Source of the DNA: Lachnotalea sp. AF33-28
GTDB lineage: Bacteria; Bacillota; Clostridia; Lachnospirales; Lachnospiraceae
Assembly (NCBI RefSeq): GCF_003477885.1
Contig: NZ_QUEE01000006.1
Location: 62,001-126,000, forward strand
Direction: 5' to 3'
DNA length: 64,000 nt
The notes beneath the pieces were generated by a model. It ran no database searches. It was given only the letters and a program-made list of their open reading frames with translations, and was not told the DNA's origin. The position numbers and the translations under genes were made by a program. Below are positions 9,162-17,080 of this stretch, piece after piece; position 1 is the first letter of the stretch, and the number at the start of each line of letters is the position of its first letter.

Positions 9162-9183
9162 TGCGGGCTCCTCCTTTCGCCGT

Positions 9184-10125
9184 CTAATCACGCAGCTGTT
9201 TTCCCGTGATTTCCAGGAAAACATCGTTGAGAGTGGGAAGCTGTGAATACACTTCCCCGAAGATTAGGTCATGGCTGGTTAGATATTCCAGTATTCTCAT
9301 AAGGTTGTGGCGCCCGCGGGTACACTGGATGATGAGATCCTCGTCCCGGTAATCGGCGCTAAAAACACAGTCCAGCCCGCGTATGGCACTAAGATGCCGG
9401 TCATCCAGCTCCAGCATATGGATCCGGACGGTCTCACCGGCAGGAATCATGGATTTGAGCTCTTCTGCCGTGCCGACGGCCAGCATACGGCCCTTATCCA
9501 TGATGGCGATGCGGGTCGCGATCTGCTCCACTTCTTCCATATAGTGGCTGGTATAGACAATGGTCGCGCCCTTTTTATTAAGCTCTTGTATGCCCTCCAG
9601 TATCTTGTTTCTGCTCTGCGGGTCCACGGCCACTGTGGGTTCATCCATAAAGAGCAGCTTCGGTTTGTGTGCGATGCCGCAGGCGATATTGAGCCTGCGA
9701 AGCAGGCCGCCGGAGAGCTTCTTAGGGCGGAATTTACGGTATTCCGTCAGCCCTGTAAATTCCAGAGCCTCCTCTGACAGGACGCGGCAGCGCTTTTTAT
9801 CTGCTATATACAGGCTGCAAAAATAGTAGATATTTTCATATACGGTCAACTCATCGAACACGGCCACATTCTGCTGGATCACTCCGATTTCCTGTTTCAG
9901 ATCATAGGAATCCGGTTTCATGGGACGGCCAAATACCTGTATGCTGCCCTTGTCATAGGTGAGCAGGGAGAGGATGCAGTTGATTGTCGTGGTTTTGCCG
10001 GAGCCATTAGGCCCCAGCAGGCCGAATATCTCACCTTCCCGGATATCCAGACTGAAGTGGTCCAGTGCCAGCAGGTCTTTATAGCGCTTTACCAGATTTT
10101 CTACCTTTACAACAGATGCTTCCAT
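9184..10125 (-). CDS. ABC exporter ATPase
   Basis: This is a 313-residue ABC ATPase of the CcmA/drug-exporter class. Walker A is GPNGSGKTT (about residue 38), the Q-loop is in the QQNVAVFDELT segment, the signature is LSGGLLRR, and Walker B is LLFMDEP followed by TVAVDPQ (the usual D-loop glycine is replaced by Ala-Val). The ATG at MEAS is chosen because TGGAGG lies 5-6 nt upstream; the earlier in-frame ATG overlaps that Shine-Dalgarno. The C-terminal roughly 90 residues form the extra domain typical of exporters. It heads a three-gene operon with two ABC-2 permeases. Confidence 0.92.
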   Translation of the reverse strand: MEASVVKVENLVKRYKDLLALDHFSLDIREGEIFGLLGPNGSGKTTTINCILSLLTYDKGSIQVFGRPMKPDSYDLKQEIGVIQQNVAVFDELTVYENIYYFCSLYIADKKRCRVLSEEALEFTGLTEYRKFRPKKLSGGLLRRLNIACGIAHKPKLLFMDEPTVAVDPQSRNKILEGIQELNKKGATIVYTSHYMEEVEQIATRIAIMDKGRMLAVGTAEELKSMIPAGETVRIHMLELDDRHLSAIRGLDCVFSADYRDEDLIIQCTRGRHNLMRILEYLTSHDLIFGEVYSQLPTLNDVFLEITGKQLRD

Positions 10126-10294
10126 AATTTCCTCCATTTTTTACGGATAATACATGAGAGTTTCATTTAAACGCTTGTAGCTTTTGAAAAGTAACGTTAT
10201 ACTAATTCTGATAACTCTATCATACCGTTTGTATAAACGATTGGGTAGTGAACGATGTCAGATTCGTGCATGACATTTGTCATACGAATTGATT

Positions 10295-10342
10295 GGCAGC
10301 ACACCGAAGCGTGCGCAGGTTATTAGCTTTCGTTTCGTGACA
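10295..10342 (+). repeat. Two-hairpin leader repeat, copy A (divergent)
   Basis: This copy (GCAGCACACCGAAGCGTGCG, then a diverged second half ending CGTGACA) matches the repeat family seen at 37.3, 39.5, 51.9 and 63.0 kb. The first hairpin is recognisable; the second pairs only loosely. The element ends 18 nt before the histidine-kinase ATG and is in the same orientation as the gene. Confidence 0.6.
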
Positions 10343-10360
10343 TGAGAGGGAGGGCGCAGG

Positions 10361-11455
10361 ATGGAAAGGCTGGGGGATAAGCTAATCATAGCAGCGGGCT
10401 GTTTCGTTGTGGCAATGGGTATGGGAATGGATGTGCCGGAGATAGCAGCGCTGCTTTACGGAGTGACGTTTACCTGTCTGTATGAGTACTGCAGGGACCG
10501 CAGGCTGCTGTATGGCGGCTGTCTCATTTATCTGTCCGTTATGATATTTGTTCCGGGATTTCTGCTATTGCTGCCGCTGATTTTCTACGATCTGGCAGGA
10601 AGTAAGGCTGAGAGAAAAGAAATATATGGGCTATTGCTGTTTCTGCCGGCCGTCCTGGCCGTTCTGATCATACATGTCCTGACCGGACGGACCGATGTTT
10701 CCGCCGCACTGTTCGTGCTGTTTATAACCGGGGGTGCCTGTTACCTGGCGGTTCGAACAAAGCGGCTGCTGTGGCTTTTGGAAGATTATAAAGAGCAACG
10801 TGACAGCAGCCGCGAACTGGAGCTGTGGCTGAAGGAGAAGAACCGTTCGCTGATGGAAACACAGGACTATGAAGTCCGTTTGGCGACTTTAAAGGAACGC
10901 AACCGAATCGCCCGTGAGATTCACGACAATGTGGGGCATATGCTGTCGCGCTCGATTCTGCAGACAGCGGCGCTCGGCCTGGCTGTGCGCGAGGACGGCG
11001 TTAAGGAGCAGCTGAAATCTCTGTCCGATACGCTGAATCTGGCGATGGACAGCATAAGAGAAAGCGTGCATGATCTCCATGACGATTCCCTGAATCTGGA
11101 GAATGCCATAAGGGGAATACTCAAGGAATATCCCGGATATCAGATGCATTATGATTATGAGATATCGTCGGATATGGCCCGTGAAATCAAATATTGCATG
11201 CTGGCTGTAGTTAAGGAAGCGCTGTCCAATGTTGTGAAGCACAGCAGCGCTTCAGCCATACGTATTGTTGTTCAGGAATTTCAGAATTATTATCAGCTGC
11301 TGTTTCAGGATAACGGGGAATCCGTTAACCAGGAAATCGGAGCGCGCGGAATGGGTTTAGGTAATATGAAAGAGAGGGTGCAGGCTCTGGGAGGCACTCT
11401 GCATATACGAAGAGAGGGAGGCTTTCGGATATTTGTTTCAATTCCGAAAAACTGA
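10361..11455 (+). CDS. Sensor histidine kinase (HisKA_3/NarL-type)
   Basis: This is a 364-residue membrane sensor kinase. Residues 1-135 contain about five hydrophobic helices with no large extracellular domain, so the signal may be sensed in or at the membrane. A coiled linker follows, then the dimerisation box REIHDNVGHMLSR with the phospho-accepting His188. The ATPase region has the N-box KEALSNVVKHS, DNGE and GARGMGLGNMKERV. GGGAGG precedes the ATG. A LuxR-type response regulator starts 19 bp downstream, and the pair is divergent from the ABC-2 exporter operon, which it may control by analogy with antibiotic- or envelope-stress systems. A two-hairpin repeat lies in the leader. Confidence 0.92.
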   Translation: MERLGDKLIIAAGCFVVAMGMGMDVPEIAALLYGVTFTCLYEYCRDRRLLYGGCLIYLSVMIFVPGFLLLLPLIFYDLAGSKAERKEIYGLLLFLPAVLAVLIIHVLTGRTDVSAALFVLFITGGACYLAVRTKRLLWLLEDYKEQRDSSRELELWLKEKNRSLMETQDYEVRLATLKERNRIAREIHDNVGHMLSRSILQTAALGLAVREDGVKEQLKSLSDTLNLAMDSIRESVHDLHDDSLNLENAIRGILKEYPGYQMHYDYEISSDMAREIKYCMLAVVKEALSNVVKHSSASAIRIVVQEFQNYYQLLFQDNGESVNQEIGARGMGLGNMKERVQALGGTLHIRREGGFRIFVSIPKN

Positions 11456-11474
11456 TCTGCAGATGGAGGGTTTG

Positions 11475-12101
11475 ATGGACATAGTGATAGTGGATGACGA
11501 TAAGCTGGTGGCATCTTCTCTGAAGATCATACTGGAGGCGGATCCGGAAGTGAAGGTGGCGGCGATGGGATACAGCGGTGCCGAAGCTATGGCGCTGTAC
11601 CGGCAGCACCGGCCGGATATCCTGCTGCTGGATATCCGCATGGGAGAGATGAGCGGTCTGGAGGCGGCAAAGCGCATTCTTGAGGAAGATGGCAGCGCGC
11701 TGATTTTGTTCCTAACCACGTTTTCCGACGATGAATATATTATAAAGGCTCTGAAGATCGGGGCGAGGGGGTATTTGCTGAAGCAGGATTTTGCGGGCAT
11801 ACTGCCGGCTCTGCGTGCAGTTTTGTCCGGGCAGACCGTGTTCGGCGGTGAGATTGTCTCCCGTCTGCCCGATATCCTGGATGCGAAGGGAGAAAAGGGC
11901 CGGAAGGATTACAGTACACTCGGGATCAGTGACAGGGAATGGGAGGTGACGGCGCTGGTGGCGGAAGGCTTAAGCAATCGGGAAATCGCTGCCAGGCTGT
12001 ATTTAAGCGAAGGGACCGTGCGCAATTATATCAGCACTGTTCTGGAAAAGCTTAAGCTGCGTGACAGGACGCAGCTGGCGGTATTTTATCTGAAGAGATA
12101 G
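11475..12101 (+). CDS. LuxR/NarL-family response regulator
   Basis: This is a 208-residue response regulator, the partner of the preceding kinase. The receiver domain covers residues 1-120, with the acidic pair DDD at 7-9, phospho-acceptor Asp53 (LLLDIRM), the Thr of LTTFSD and Lys of LLKQD. A NarL-type HTH occupies the last 65 residues (SDREWEVTALVAEGLSNREI, EGTVRNYIS). The start is the ATG preceded by GGAGGG; an earlier in-frame ATG lies inside the kinase gene. It probably activates or represses the divergent exporter operon and this operon. Confidence 0.93.
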   Translation: MDIVIVDDDKLVASSLKIILEADPEVKVAAMGYSGAEAMALYRQHRPDILLLDIRMGEMSGLEAAKRILEEDGSALILFLTTFSDDEYIIKALKIGARGYLLKQDFAGILPALRAVLSGQTVFGGEIVSRLPDILDAKGEKGRKDYSTLGISDREWEVTALVAEGLSNREIAARLYLSEGTVRNYISTVLEKLKLRDRTQLAVFYLKR

Positions 12102-12136
12102 GATGACATGAAACGAGAGAGGAATGGTGTACAGAT

Positions 12137-12850
12137 ATGAGACTGATACTGATCAGACACGGCGATCCGGATTATGCCAATGATACGCTCACAGAAAAAG
12201 GCGAGCGGGAGGCCCGGCTTCTGGCCGGACGTGTATCCGGCTGGAAGATGGATGAGATCTACTGTTCTCCGCTGGGAAGAGCGAAGAAAACAGCGCAGCT
12301 GGCGCTTAGAGAGCGTTTTAAAGAAGCGGTGATTCTTGATTGGATGCAGGAGTTTACAGGCAGAATCACTGATCCGGAAAGCGGCCGCAAGAGGATTCCC
12401 TGGGATCTCATGCCAGGGTTCTGGACCGAGGAGGAACGTTTTTACGGGAAGGACAGCTGGGGGGAGCCGGACCTCATGAGGGATGGGGGAGTGAAAGAGA
12501 TCTATCAGGAAGTCTGCCGGAACCTGGATTTATTTTTAGAGGATCACGGCTACCGCAGAGAAGGGCGTCTGTACAGGGCGGATGAGAGGGCGGCAGACCA
12601 GAATATCGTGGTATTTGCTCATATGGGCATCAATCTGGTTTTCATGTCCCACTTGCTCGGCATATCGCCGGTGCTGCTCTGGCAGGGATTTTTCCTGCCG
12701 ACCACCTCCGTGACCGTGCTGGGCACGGAGGAGCGTGTGAAAGGGCAGGTTTATTTCCGCTGCCAGGCATCTGGCAGTACCACTCATCTCTATGATGGCG
12801 GGGAGCCGGTTTCGCGCGCCGGTTATTTTACAGAACCGTTTCAGGGATAG
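12137..12850 (+). CDS. Histidine phosphatase family protein
   Basis: This is a 237-residue protein of the histidine phosphatase (phosphoglycerate mutase-like) superfamily. The catalytic motif LIRHGDPD is at residues 4-11, followed by TEKGEREARLL and CSPLGRAKKTA, with a second catalytic histidine probably in VVFAHMGINL. These phosphatases act on small phosphorylated metabolites; the substrate cannot be predicted. It lies 35 bp after the response regulator, so it may be part of that operon, and it ends at a strong bidirectional terminator. The ribosome binding site (GAGAGG) is 14 nt upstream and weak. Confidence 0.88.
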   Translation: MRLILIRHGDPDYANDTLTEKGEREARLLAGRVSGWKMDEIYCSPLGRAKKTAQLALRERFKEAVILDWMQEFTGRITDPESGRKRIPWDLMPGFWTEEERFYGKDSWGEPDLMRDGGVKEIYQEVCRNLDLFLEDHGYRREGRLYRADERAADQNIVVFAHMGINLVFMSHLLGISPVLLWQGFFLPTTSVTVLGTEERVKGQVYFRCQASGSTTHLYDGGEPVSRAGYFTEPFQG

Positions 12851-12851
12851 A

Positions 12852-12878
12852 AAAAAAGGGGCTGCACGCCCCTTTTTT
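12852..12878. terminator. Bidirectional terminator between phosphatase and MATE genes
   Basis: AAAAAAGGGGC and GCCCCTTTTTT form a perfect GC stem with a 5-nt loop and A/T runs on both sides. It serves the convergent histidine-phosphatase and MATE genes. Confidence 0.9.
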
Positions 12879-12903
12879 AGTTCCTTAGTGATTCTTTTTC
12901 AAT

Positions 12904-14346
12904 TTACTGTGAGTTTTGCTTCCTATGCCTGCGCCGTTTCAGATACCGGATTGGATGCGGCACCGAATGTTTGCGCAGTTTGCTGTAGAAGTTGAAGTAA
13001 AAGAAGAACAGGACGGAAGTGACTAACCAGGTCAGCGGATAGCTGAATACAACCGTCTGTATTTCCCTGCGGAAAGGAACCACGACCCAGATCCACAGCA
13101 CTCTTAGAGCACAGACACCGAGGCAGGTGATGATCATCGGTATCCAGCAGTCGCCCACTCCTCTTAAGGAACCGGAATAAATTTCGATGCAGACATAGGT
13201 GACAAACGTAGGAACCAGGAATTTTAATATGCCGGAACCGATGGCAAGTACGGACGGATCCGTGCTGAACAGCAGATATACATAACTGCCGAAGAAATAC
13301 AGTATGGCGCTTAAGAAAATGGTAGCGGCAAAGCTCATGCCCATGCAGACATGGATGCCCTTGTATACGCGGTCCTTTTTGTTGGCGCCGTAATTCTGTC
13401 CGACAAAGGTGGTGATCGATATGCCGAACGCGCTGATGATCATCCAGAAAACACTGTCGATCTTGCTGTAAGCAGTCCATGCGGCTACCGTATCCGTACC
13501 CAGAGAATTCACTCCGGACTGGATGATGATATTGGAGAAAGAATACATCACCGACTGCAGACCGGCCGGAAAACCGATGCGGATGATACGTGCCAGCAGA
13601 TGTTTGTCTATGTGTATCTCCCGTGGGTTCAGATGGTAAGAATCCTTTGAACGGACCAGCACGATGATGACCAACACAGCGCTGACCATCTGAGAAATGA
13701 TCGTAGCGAGTGCTACGCCCATTACGTCCCAATGAAAAACAAGCACAAACAGAATGTCCAGCACGATATTGGTGAAGCAGCTGGCCAGCAGAAAATAGAG
13801 CGGACGCTTGGAATCGCCGATCGCCCTTAGAATGCCGGTCCCTATATTGTAGATGAGGTTGCCGATGATCCCCAGGAAGTAGATCCGTATGTATGTGAGG
13901 GAATAGGGCATGACATCTTCCGGTGTGTTCATCGCCCGCAGAGCGATGGGCGCGAAAACAATGCCTATGATCATGAGGAGCACGCCGCCCACCAGGGAAA
14001 ATGCGATGGCGGTATGTACGGCTGTACTCACCCGATCCCCTCTCTTAGCGCCGTAATACTGGGATATGATAACGGTCGCGCCCGAGGCCAGTCCGACAAA
14101 AAAGCCTACCAGCAGGTTGATGATGGTAGCGGTGCCGCCGCCAACCGCCGCCAGTGCTTCTTTGCCTACGAAACGCCCGACAATGACCGCATCCGCCGTA
14201 TTGTAGAGCTGCTGGAAAAAGGTACCGAACAGGATCGGGAAGAAGAACAGCAGCAGCTGTTTCCAGATCACCCCTTCTGTTATTTTGTTTTCCGCCGTGA
14301 TTTTGGCGGCTGCCGTGGCCGTCTGGCTCTGTGTTTTCTTGCCCAT
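12904..14346 (-). CDS. MATE family multidrug efflux transporter
   Basis: This is a 480-residue polytopic protein with about 12 membrane helices in two similar halves, as in MATE exporters (cation-coupled antiport of drugs or metabolites). The N-terminal half shows the family pattern PILFGTFFQQLYNTADAVIV and GASVIISQYYGA-like segments; the second half has IGFPAGLQS and FVGQNYGA. The N-terminus is polar and Lys-rich, the C-terminus strongly basic (KRRRHRKQ). GGAAAGAG precedes the ATG. It is monocistronic and convergent to the phosphatase gene, with an AT-rich leader on its upstream side that contains a short GCCGCC/GGCGGC palindrome near 14,387. Confidence 0.92.
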   Translation of the reverse strand: MGKKTQSQTATAAAKITAENKITEGVIWKQLLLFFFPILFGTFFQQLYNTADAVIVGRFVGKEALAAVGGGTATIINLLVGFFVGLASGATVIISQYYGAKRGDRVSTAVHTAIAFSLVGGVLLMIIGIVFAPIALRAMNTPEDVMPYSLTYIRIYFLGIIGNLIYNIGTGILRAIGDSKRPLYFLLASCFTNIVLDILFVLVFHWDVMGVALATIISQMVSAVLVIIVLVRSKDSYHLNPREIHIDKHLLARIIRIGFPAGLQSVMYSFSNIIIQSGVNSLGTDTVAAWTAYSKIDSVFWMIISAFGISITTFVGQNYGANKKDRVYKGIHVCMGMSFAATIFLSAILYFFGSYVYLLFSTDPSVLAIGSGILKFLVPTFVTYVCIEIYSGSLRGVGDCWIPMIITCLGVCALRVLWIWVVVPFRREIQTVVFSYPLTWLVTSVLFFFYFNFYSKLRKHSVPHPIRYLKRRRHRKQNSQ

Positions 14347-14896
14347 AATTCATCTCTTTCCAAATGATATTCTTGCTGTTATCAGGCCGCCGTGCGGCGG
14401 CATTGATATAAAAATAATAAAGGATATGATACAAACTGTGTTTATATCCATCCTTGTCCTAAATCCCATTATAAACGTTTTCTTAAAAAGCACAAGATGG
14501 AAAGTGATTGTTGTTTGTTTCAATCCGTCCGCTGGTTACGATTCACAGCTGCCGCCATATATAAGTTATTCTGCGCAAATCATATTGTCTTTTCATCGTT
14601 AAACTATATATAGACACAAATTGCAACTATACATCAATATATTGAAATGTTCAGGGGATTCAGACAGATGCTCTCTTCCATTCTGGTACAGTTATATGGA
14701 CTTCAAAAAAGATATGGTTCATTTGAATAATATTAATGAAACGGCATGTGTCGAAACTATATTCATAATAAAACGGATTTATGCGTATATTGCTGCGAGC
14801 ATATGGCTCAAATGAGTAGTAATACATATACTCATTGGATCTATCATTCTCTAAATCGAGGCATTAAAATATATATCAACAGGCAGGTGATAGAGC
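14347..14896. other. 550-bp AT-rich spacer without a convincing gene
   Basis: I find no supported coding sequence. Open frames on the plus strand (14,285-14,602 and 14,621-14,815) have no ribosome binding sites, no domains and AT-rich random-looking composition. The stretch holds a short GC-rich palindrome near 14,387-14,402 in the MATE leader and an inverted repeat (AATGAGTA ... TACTCATT, 14,811-14,836) that could be an operator for the XRE gene downstream. Confidence 0.5.
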
Positions 14897-15235
14897 ATGA
14901 TAATATTAGAGCGGATAGAGCAGTTGATGAAAGAGCGCGGTCTATCGAAAAAGAAACTGGCGAAAGCCGCAGGACTTTCTGATTCTACGATTTCAAACCT
15001 TTTTAAAAGGCATAATGACCCGTCATTTGCAACACTGAAGTCCATATGCGATGGCTTGGGCATAACGTTGATGCAGTTTTTCGCTGAAGAAGGTGAGGCT
15101 GTGGTACTTACCCGTGAGCAGCAGAAACTGTTCGCGGCATGGAATATTTTATCCGTTAAGCAAAGGAAACTCATGCTTGAATTTGTCGATACTTTTCAGG
15201 AAGAGTTCGGGGAAACGGCAGATCGGGAATCTTAA
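14897..15235 (+). CDS. XRE-family HTH transcriptional regulator
   Basis: This is a 112-residue DNA-binding protein with a Cro/C1-type HTH at residues 5-62 (KKLAKAAGLSDSTISNLFKR is the helix-turn-helix, then PSFATLKSICDGLGI). A 45-residue C-terminal tail resembles that of small phage- or ICE-type regulators that sense through an extra helix. AGGTGA precedes the ATG. An upstream inverted repeat may be its operator. It is alone, followed by a bidirectional terminator shared with the tRNA gene on the opposite strand. It may be left over from a mobile element, since a recombinase remnant lies 1 kb away. Confidence 0.85.
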   Translation: MIILERIEQLMKERGLSKKKLAKAAGLSDSTISNLFKRHNDPSFATLKSICDGLGITLMQFFAEEGEAVVLTREQQKLFAAWNILSVKQRKLMLEFVDTFQEEFGETADRES

Positions 15236-15271
15236 TGTTTTTCTTGGGTTTCACTAAAATGTTCAACAAGC

Positions 15272-15306
15272 AAAAAATAGCCCTCCAAACTGGAGCGCTA
15301 TTTTTT
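15272..15306. terminator. Bidirectional terminator (XRE gene / tRNA-Leu)
   Basis: AAAAAATAG...CTATTTTTT flanks an inner CTCCA/TGGAG stem. It stops the XRE transcript on the plus strand and the tRNA-Leu transcript on the minus strand. Confidence 0.85.
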
Positions 15307-15322
15307 GATTAAAAGTTTAAAA

Positions 15323-15406
15323 TGCGGGAAAAGGGACTTGAACCCTCACGGTAATTCAACCACATGATCCTTAGTCATGCCTGTCTGCCAATTCCAGCAT
15401 TCCCGC
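15323..15406 (-). tRNA. tRNA-Leu (anticodon AAG)
   Basis: This is an 84-nt class II tRNA. The acceptor arms GCGGGAA and TTCCCGC pair, followed by A73. The D-arm contains AATTGGCAGACAGG, the T-arm contains GGTTCAAGTCC, and a variable arm is present as expected for leucine. The anticodon stem is CATGA/TCATG with loop CTAAGGA, placing AAG at positions 34-36. CCA is not encoded. It has its own promoter and ends at a bidirectional terminator. Confidence 0.95.
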
Positions 15407-15435
15407 TTATCACTGATATGTCAGCAACGGAAATA

Positions 15436-15464
15436 ATTATAGCATTGACTTTAAAATATTTCAA
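15436..15464 (-). promoter_or_regulatory. Promoter of tRNA-Leu
   Basis: On the minus strand TTGAAA is followed after 17 bp by TATAAT, about 30 nt before the tRNA 5' end. This is close to the sigma-A consensus. Confidence 0.8.
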
Positions 15465-15673
15465 CTACTTTTTTAAAAAATTACAAATTCATAATTTAGA
15501 AAGCTACTGTTTACGGTTAAAGAGGTTTTCCGTTTTTTAATTGTATCACTTTCAGTATAGCTATTAATATGCTAAGTTAAACATTTGGTATATTTTTTGT
15601 ATAAATTCTTTCCACCTGTCATATAGTGATTAATATGGTACAACCTTATAAACAAATCAAAGGAGATAATATT

Positions 15674-15925
15674 ATGGCAAGAGGACAGAGGAAAACGGTA
15701 TTAGAAAAATTAAACGAAGAACTGGCCGGTGTGCAGGAAAGTATCTCGGCATATGAAAGGTCAATTGTTACTCTGAAAGCCAGGGCAAAGGAGCTGGAAG
15801 AGCAAATTCAAAATGCTGAACTAAAAGAACTTCATAATCTTATGCTCGAAAAGAATATCAGCGTTGATGCTCTTAAAGAGATTATAAATGGCGGGATGAT
15901 AGAAGAGGAACAACAGAGGGCGTAG
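15674..15925 (+). CDS. Small coiled-coil protein of unknown function
   Basis: This is an 83-residue, strongly charged protein. Residues 10-60 show a heptad-like pattern (KLNEELAGVQESISAYERSI, LKARAKELEEQI) typical of a coiled coil, followed by a short helical tail. AAAGGAGA lies 8-13 nt before the ATG of MARGQRK; an earlier in-frame ATG has no such site. It resembles in general form the small coiled-coil proteins carried by conjugative elements and plasmids (DUF4315-like), but I cannot assign a family. A strong terminator-like hairpin follows. The neighbourhood (tRNA, XRE regulator, recombinase remnant) suggests mobile-element debris. Confidence 0.65.
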   Translation: MARGQRKTVLEKLNEELAGVQESISAYERSIVTLKARAKELEEQIQNAELKELHNLMLEKNISVDALKEIINGGMIEEEQQRA

Positions 15926-15981
15926 GCAATAAAAGGGCTGTCGTGATTAGGCGGCCCCCAATAAAGAAGTATTGTTATAGC

Positions 15982-16013
15982 AAACGGCATAGCCATTTTG
16001 GCTATGCCGTTTT
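15982..16013 (+). terminator. Terminator after the coiled-coil gene
   Basis: AAACGGCATAGCC and GGCTATGCCGTTT form a perfect stem around ATTTT, ending in T4. Confidence 0.8.
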
Positions 16014-16041
16014 GCTGTCTGTTTCGTTGGTGTCCGGTAAA

Positions 16042-16168
16042 TCAATCAATCACACCGATACAGTTATAGCTGATTTCCACCTGCTGCACCAGCTTTTCCA
16101 GCACCACGGCCCTGACTTTTCTTGCTGGTGTCCCTTGTGTACCATTCGTTGAAAAATATCGTATTCAT
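16042..16168 (-). pseudogene. Remnant of a large serine recombinase
   Basis: The minus strand reads MNTIFFNEWYTRDTSKK, which is the conserved FNEWY.RDTSKKIRAV segment found in the resolvase domain of large serine recombinases (TndX/TnpX type) of Firmicutes integrative elements. After a frame change the sequence continues as VLEKLVQQVEISYNCIGVID and a stop, resembling the C-terminal end of the same family. About 400 residues between them are missing. This is an internally deleted, non-functional fragment showing that a conjugative or mobilisable element was once here. Confidence 0.7.
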
Positions 16169-16254
16169 GGTGGGCTTATCGTCAGCAGCATAATAACAGC
16201 AATTAAATACAGGCAGGGATAGGAAATAGCGTCTGCGCTTTTCTTACCCCTGCC

Positions 16255-16623
16255 TTATAAACTCAGGATTTCGTATAAAATTGACTTCATTCTTTCCGTT
16301 GGAGCATTCATACAAAATTCTTCTAACCATTTCTCATATCTTTTTATATCAAGGTCAGTGATTCGCGTCCGCATATATTCTTCGAATTCATCAATCGCAA
16401 TTTTACAGATATTTCTGCTGAAAAATTCAGCTGCAAGCTCATCAAATCCCAAACTGAATAAAATGTACATGATCCGAGAGAAATCTAATGCGGACAGACC
16501 GGCGTCCCCGCCACCGAACATGATTTCACTGTCATGTTCGGTGCTGCAAAGGTCAAAAATAAGCATTTGCTTTGACAGTTCGGACTGTGTAATTGTATCA
16601 AAAAGACATGTAAACATATTCAC
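16255..16623 (-). CDS. Hypothetical protein, divergent from a small HTH gene
   Basis: This is a 122-residue acidic, probably soluble and mostly helical protein (LDFSRIMYILFSLGFDELAA, EEYMRTRITDLDIKRYEKWL). I do not recognise the family. It starts with GTG, which has AAGGAG 8 nt upstream; an ATG two codons later is the alternative. It is transcribed away from the small XRE-type gene across a 100-bp spacer holding a 10-bp perfect palindrome, an arrangement typical of a regulator and its target. Confidence 0.6.
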   Translation of the reverse strand: MNMFTCLFDTITQSELSKQMLIFDLCSTEHDSEIMFGGGDAGLSALDFSRIMYILFSLGFDELAAEFFSRNICKIAIDEFEEYMRTRITDLDIKRYEKWLEEFCMNAPTERMKSILYEILSL

Positions 16624-16663
16624 TCACCAAACTCCTTATTATCAACATTGTAGTCTGCATAGC

Positions 16664-16673
16664 GACTATAGTC
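16664..16673. promoter_or_regulatory. Palindrome in the divergent promoter region
   Basis: GACTATAGTC is a perfect 10-bp palindrome in the middle of the 100-bp spacer between the divergent hypothetical and HTH genes, next to AT-rich -10-like sequence (TATAAC). It is a candidate operator. Confidence 0.35.
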
Positions 16674-16723
16674 AAGTATATAACTATGTTTTAAGCTAAA
16701 AATAAGACATGGGAGAGAAATAT

Positions 16724-16942
16724 ATGATTGATTATAGTCCTTTTTGGAGCACATTAAATAATTCACCTGAATCAACATACTCATTAATCCAGAAGTATCA
16801 GATTTCAAGTGCAACGATCGACAGGCTGAGAAACAATAAGCCCCTGACTACGACTACAGTAAATGATCTGTGCAGGATTTTGTGCTGCAGAGTGGAGGAT
16901 ATCATGCGATACATTCCCTCCGAAGAGGATCAGAGACTTTAG
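16724..16942 (+). CDS. Small XRE-type HTH regulator
   Basis: This is a 72-residue protein that is essentially one Cro/C1-type HTH domain (YSLIQKYQISSATIDRLRNN then TTTTVNDLCRILCC and VEDIMRYIP). Such minimal regulators are common in Firmicutes and their mobile elements. GGGAGAG lies 7-8 nt before the chosen ATG; an ATG five codons earlier overlaps that site. It is divergent from the hypothetical gene, which it may regulate. Confidence 0.8.
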   Translation: MIDYSPFWSTLNNSPESTYSLIQKYQISSATIDRLRNNKPLTTTTVNDLCRILCCRVEDIMRYIPSEEDQRL

Positions 16943-17080
16943 TTTGCATTTATGATGCAACAACGTAAGATAATTTTAAGAAGGAAATCCTATACTTTAC
17001 GATGTGAACGTGCTACAATATTTTTTACGTGAAGTCCGGGTTAATACCGCTTTTCAGATAAAGAGCAGGAGATATAGAGT

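Noticed and set aside
14285..14815. Two open frames in the AT-rich spacer after the MATE gene
   Set aside because: There are no ribosome binding sites, no recognisable domains, random-looking peptides, and one overlaps the MATE start antisense.
15323..15406. tRNA-Leu as attachment site of the recombinase-bearing element
   Set aside because: The remnant lies on the 5' side of the tRNA and no duplicated tRNA 3' end was seen.
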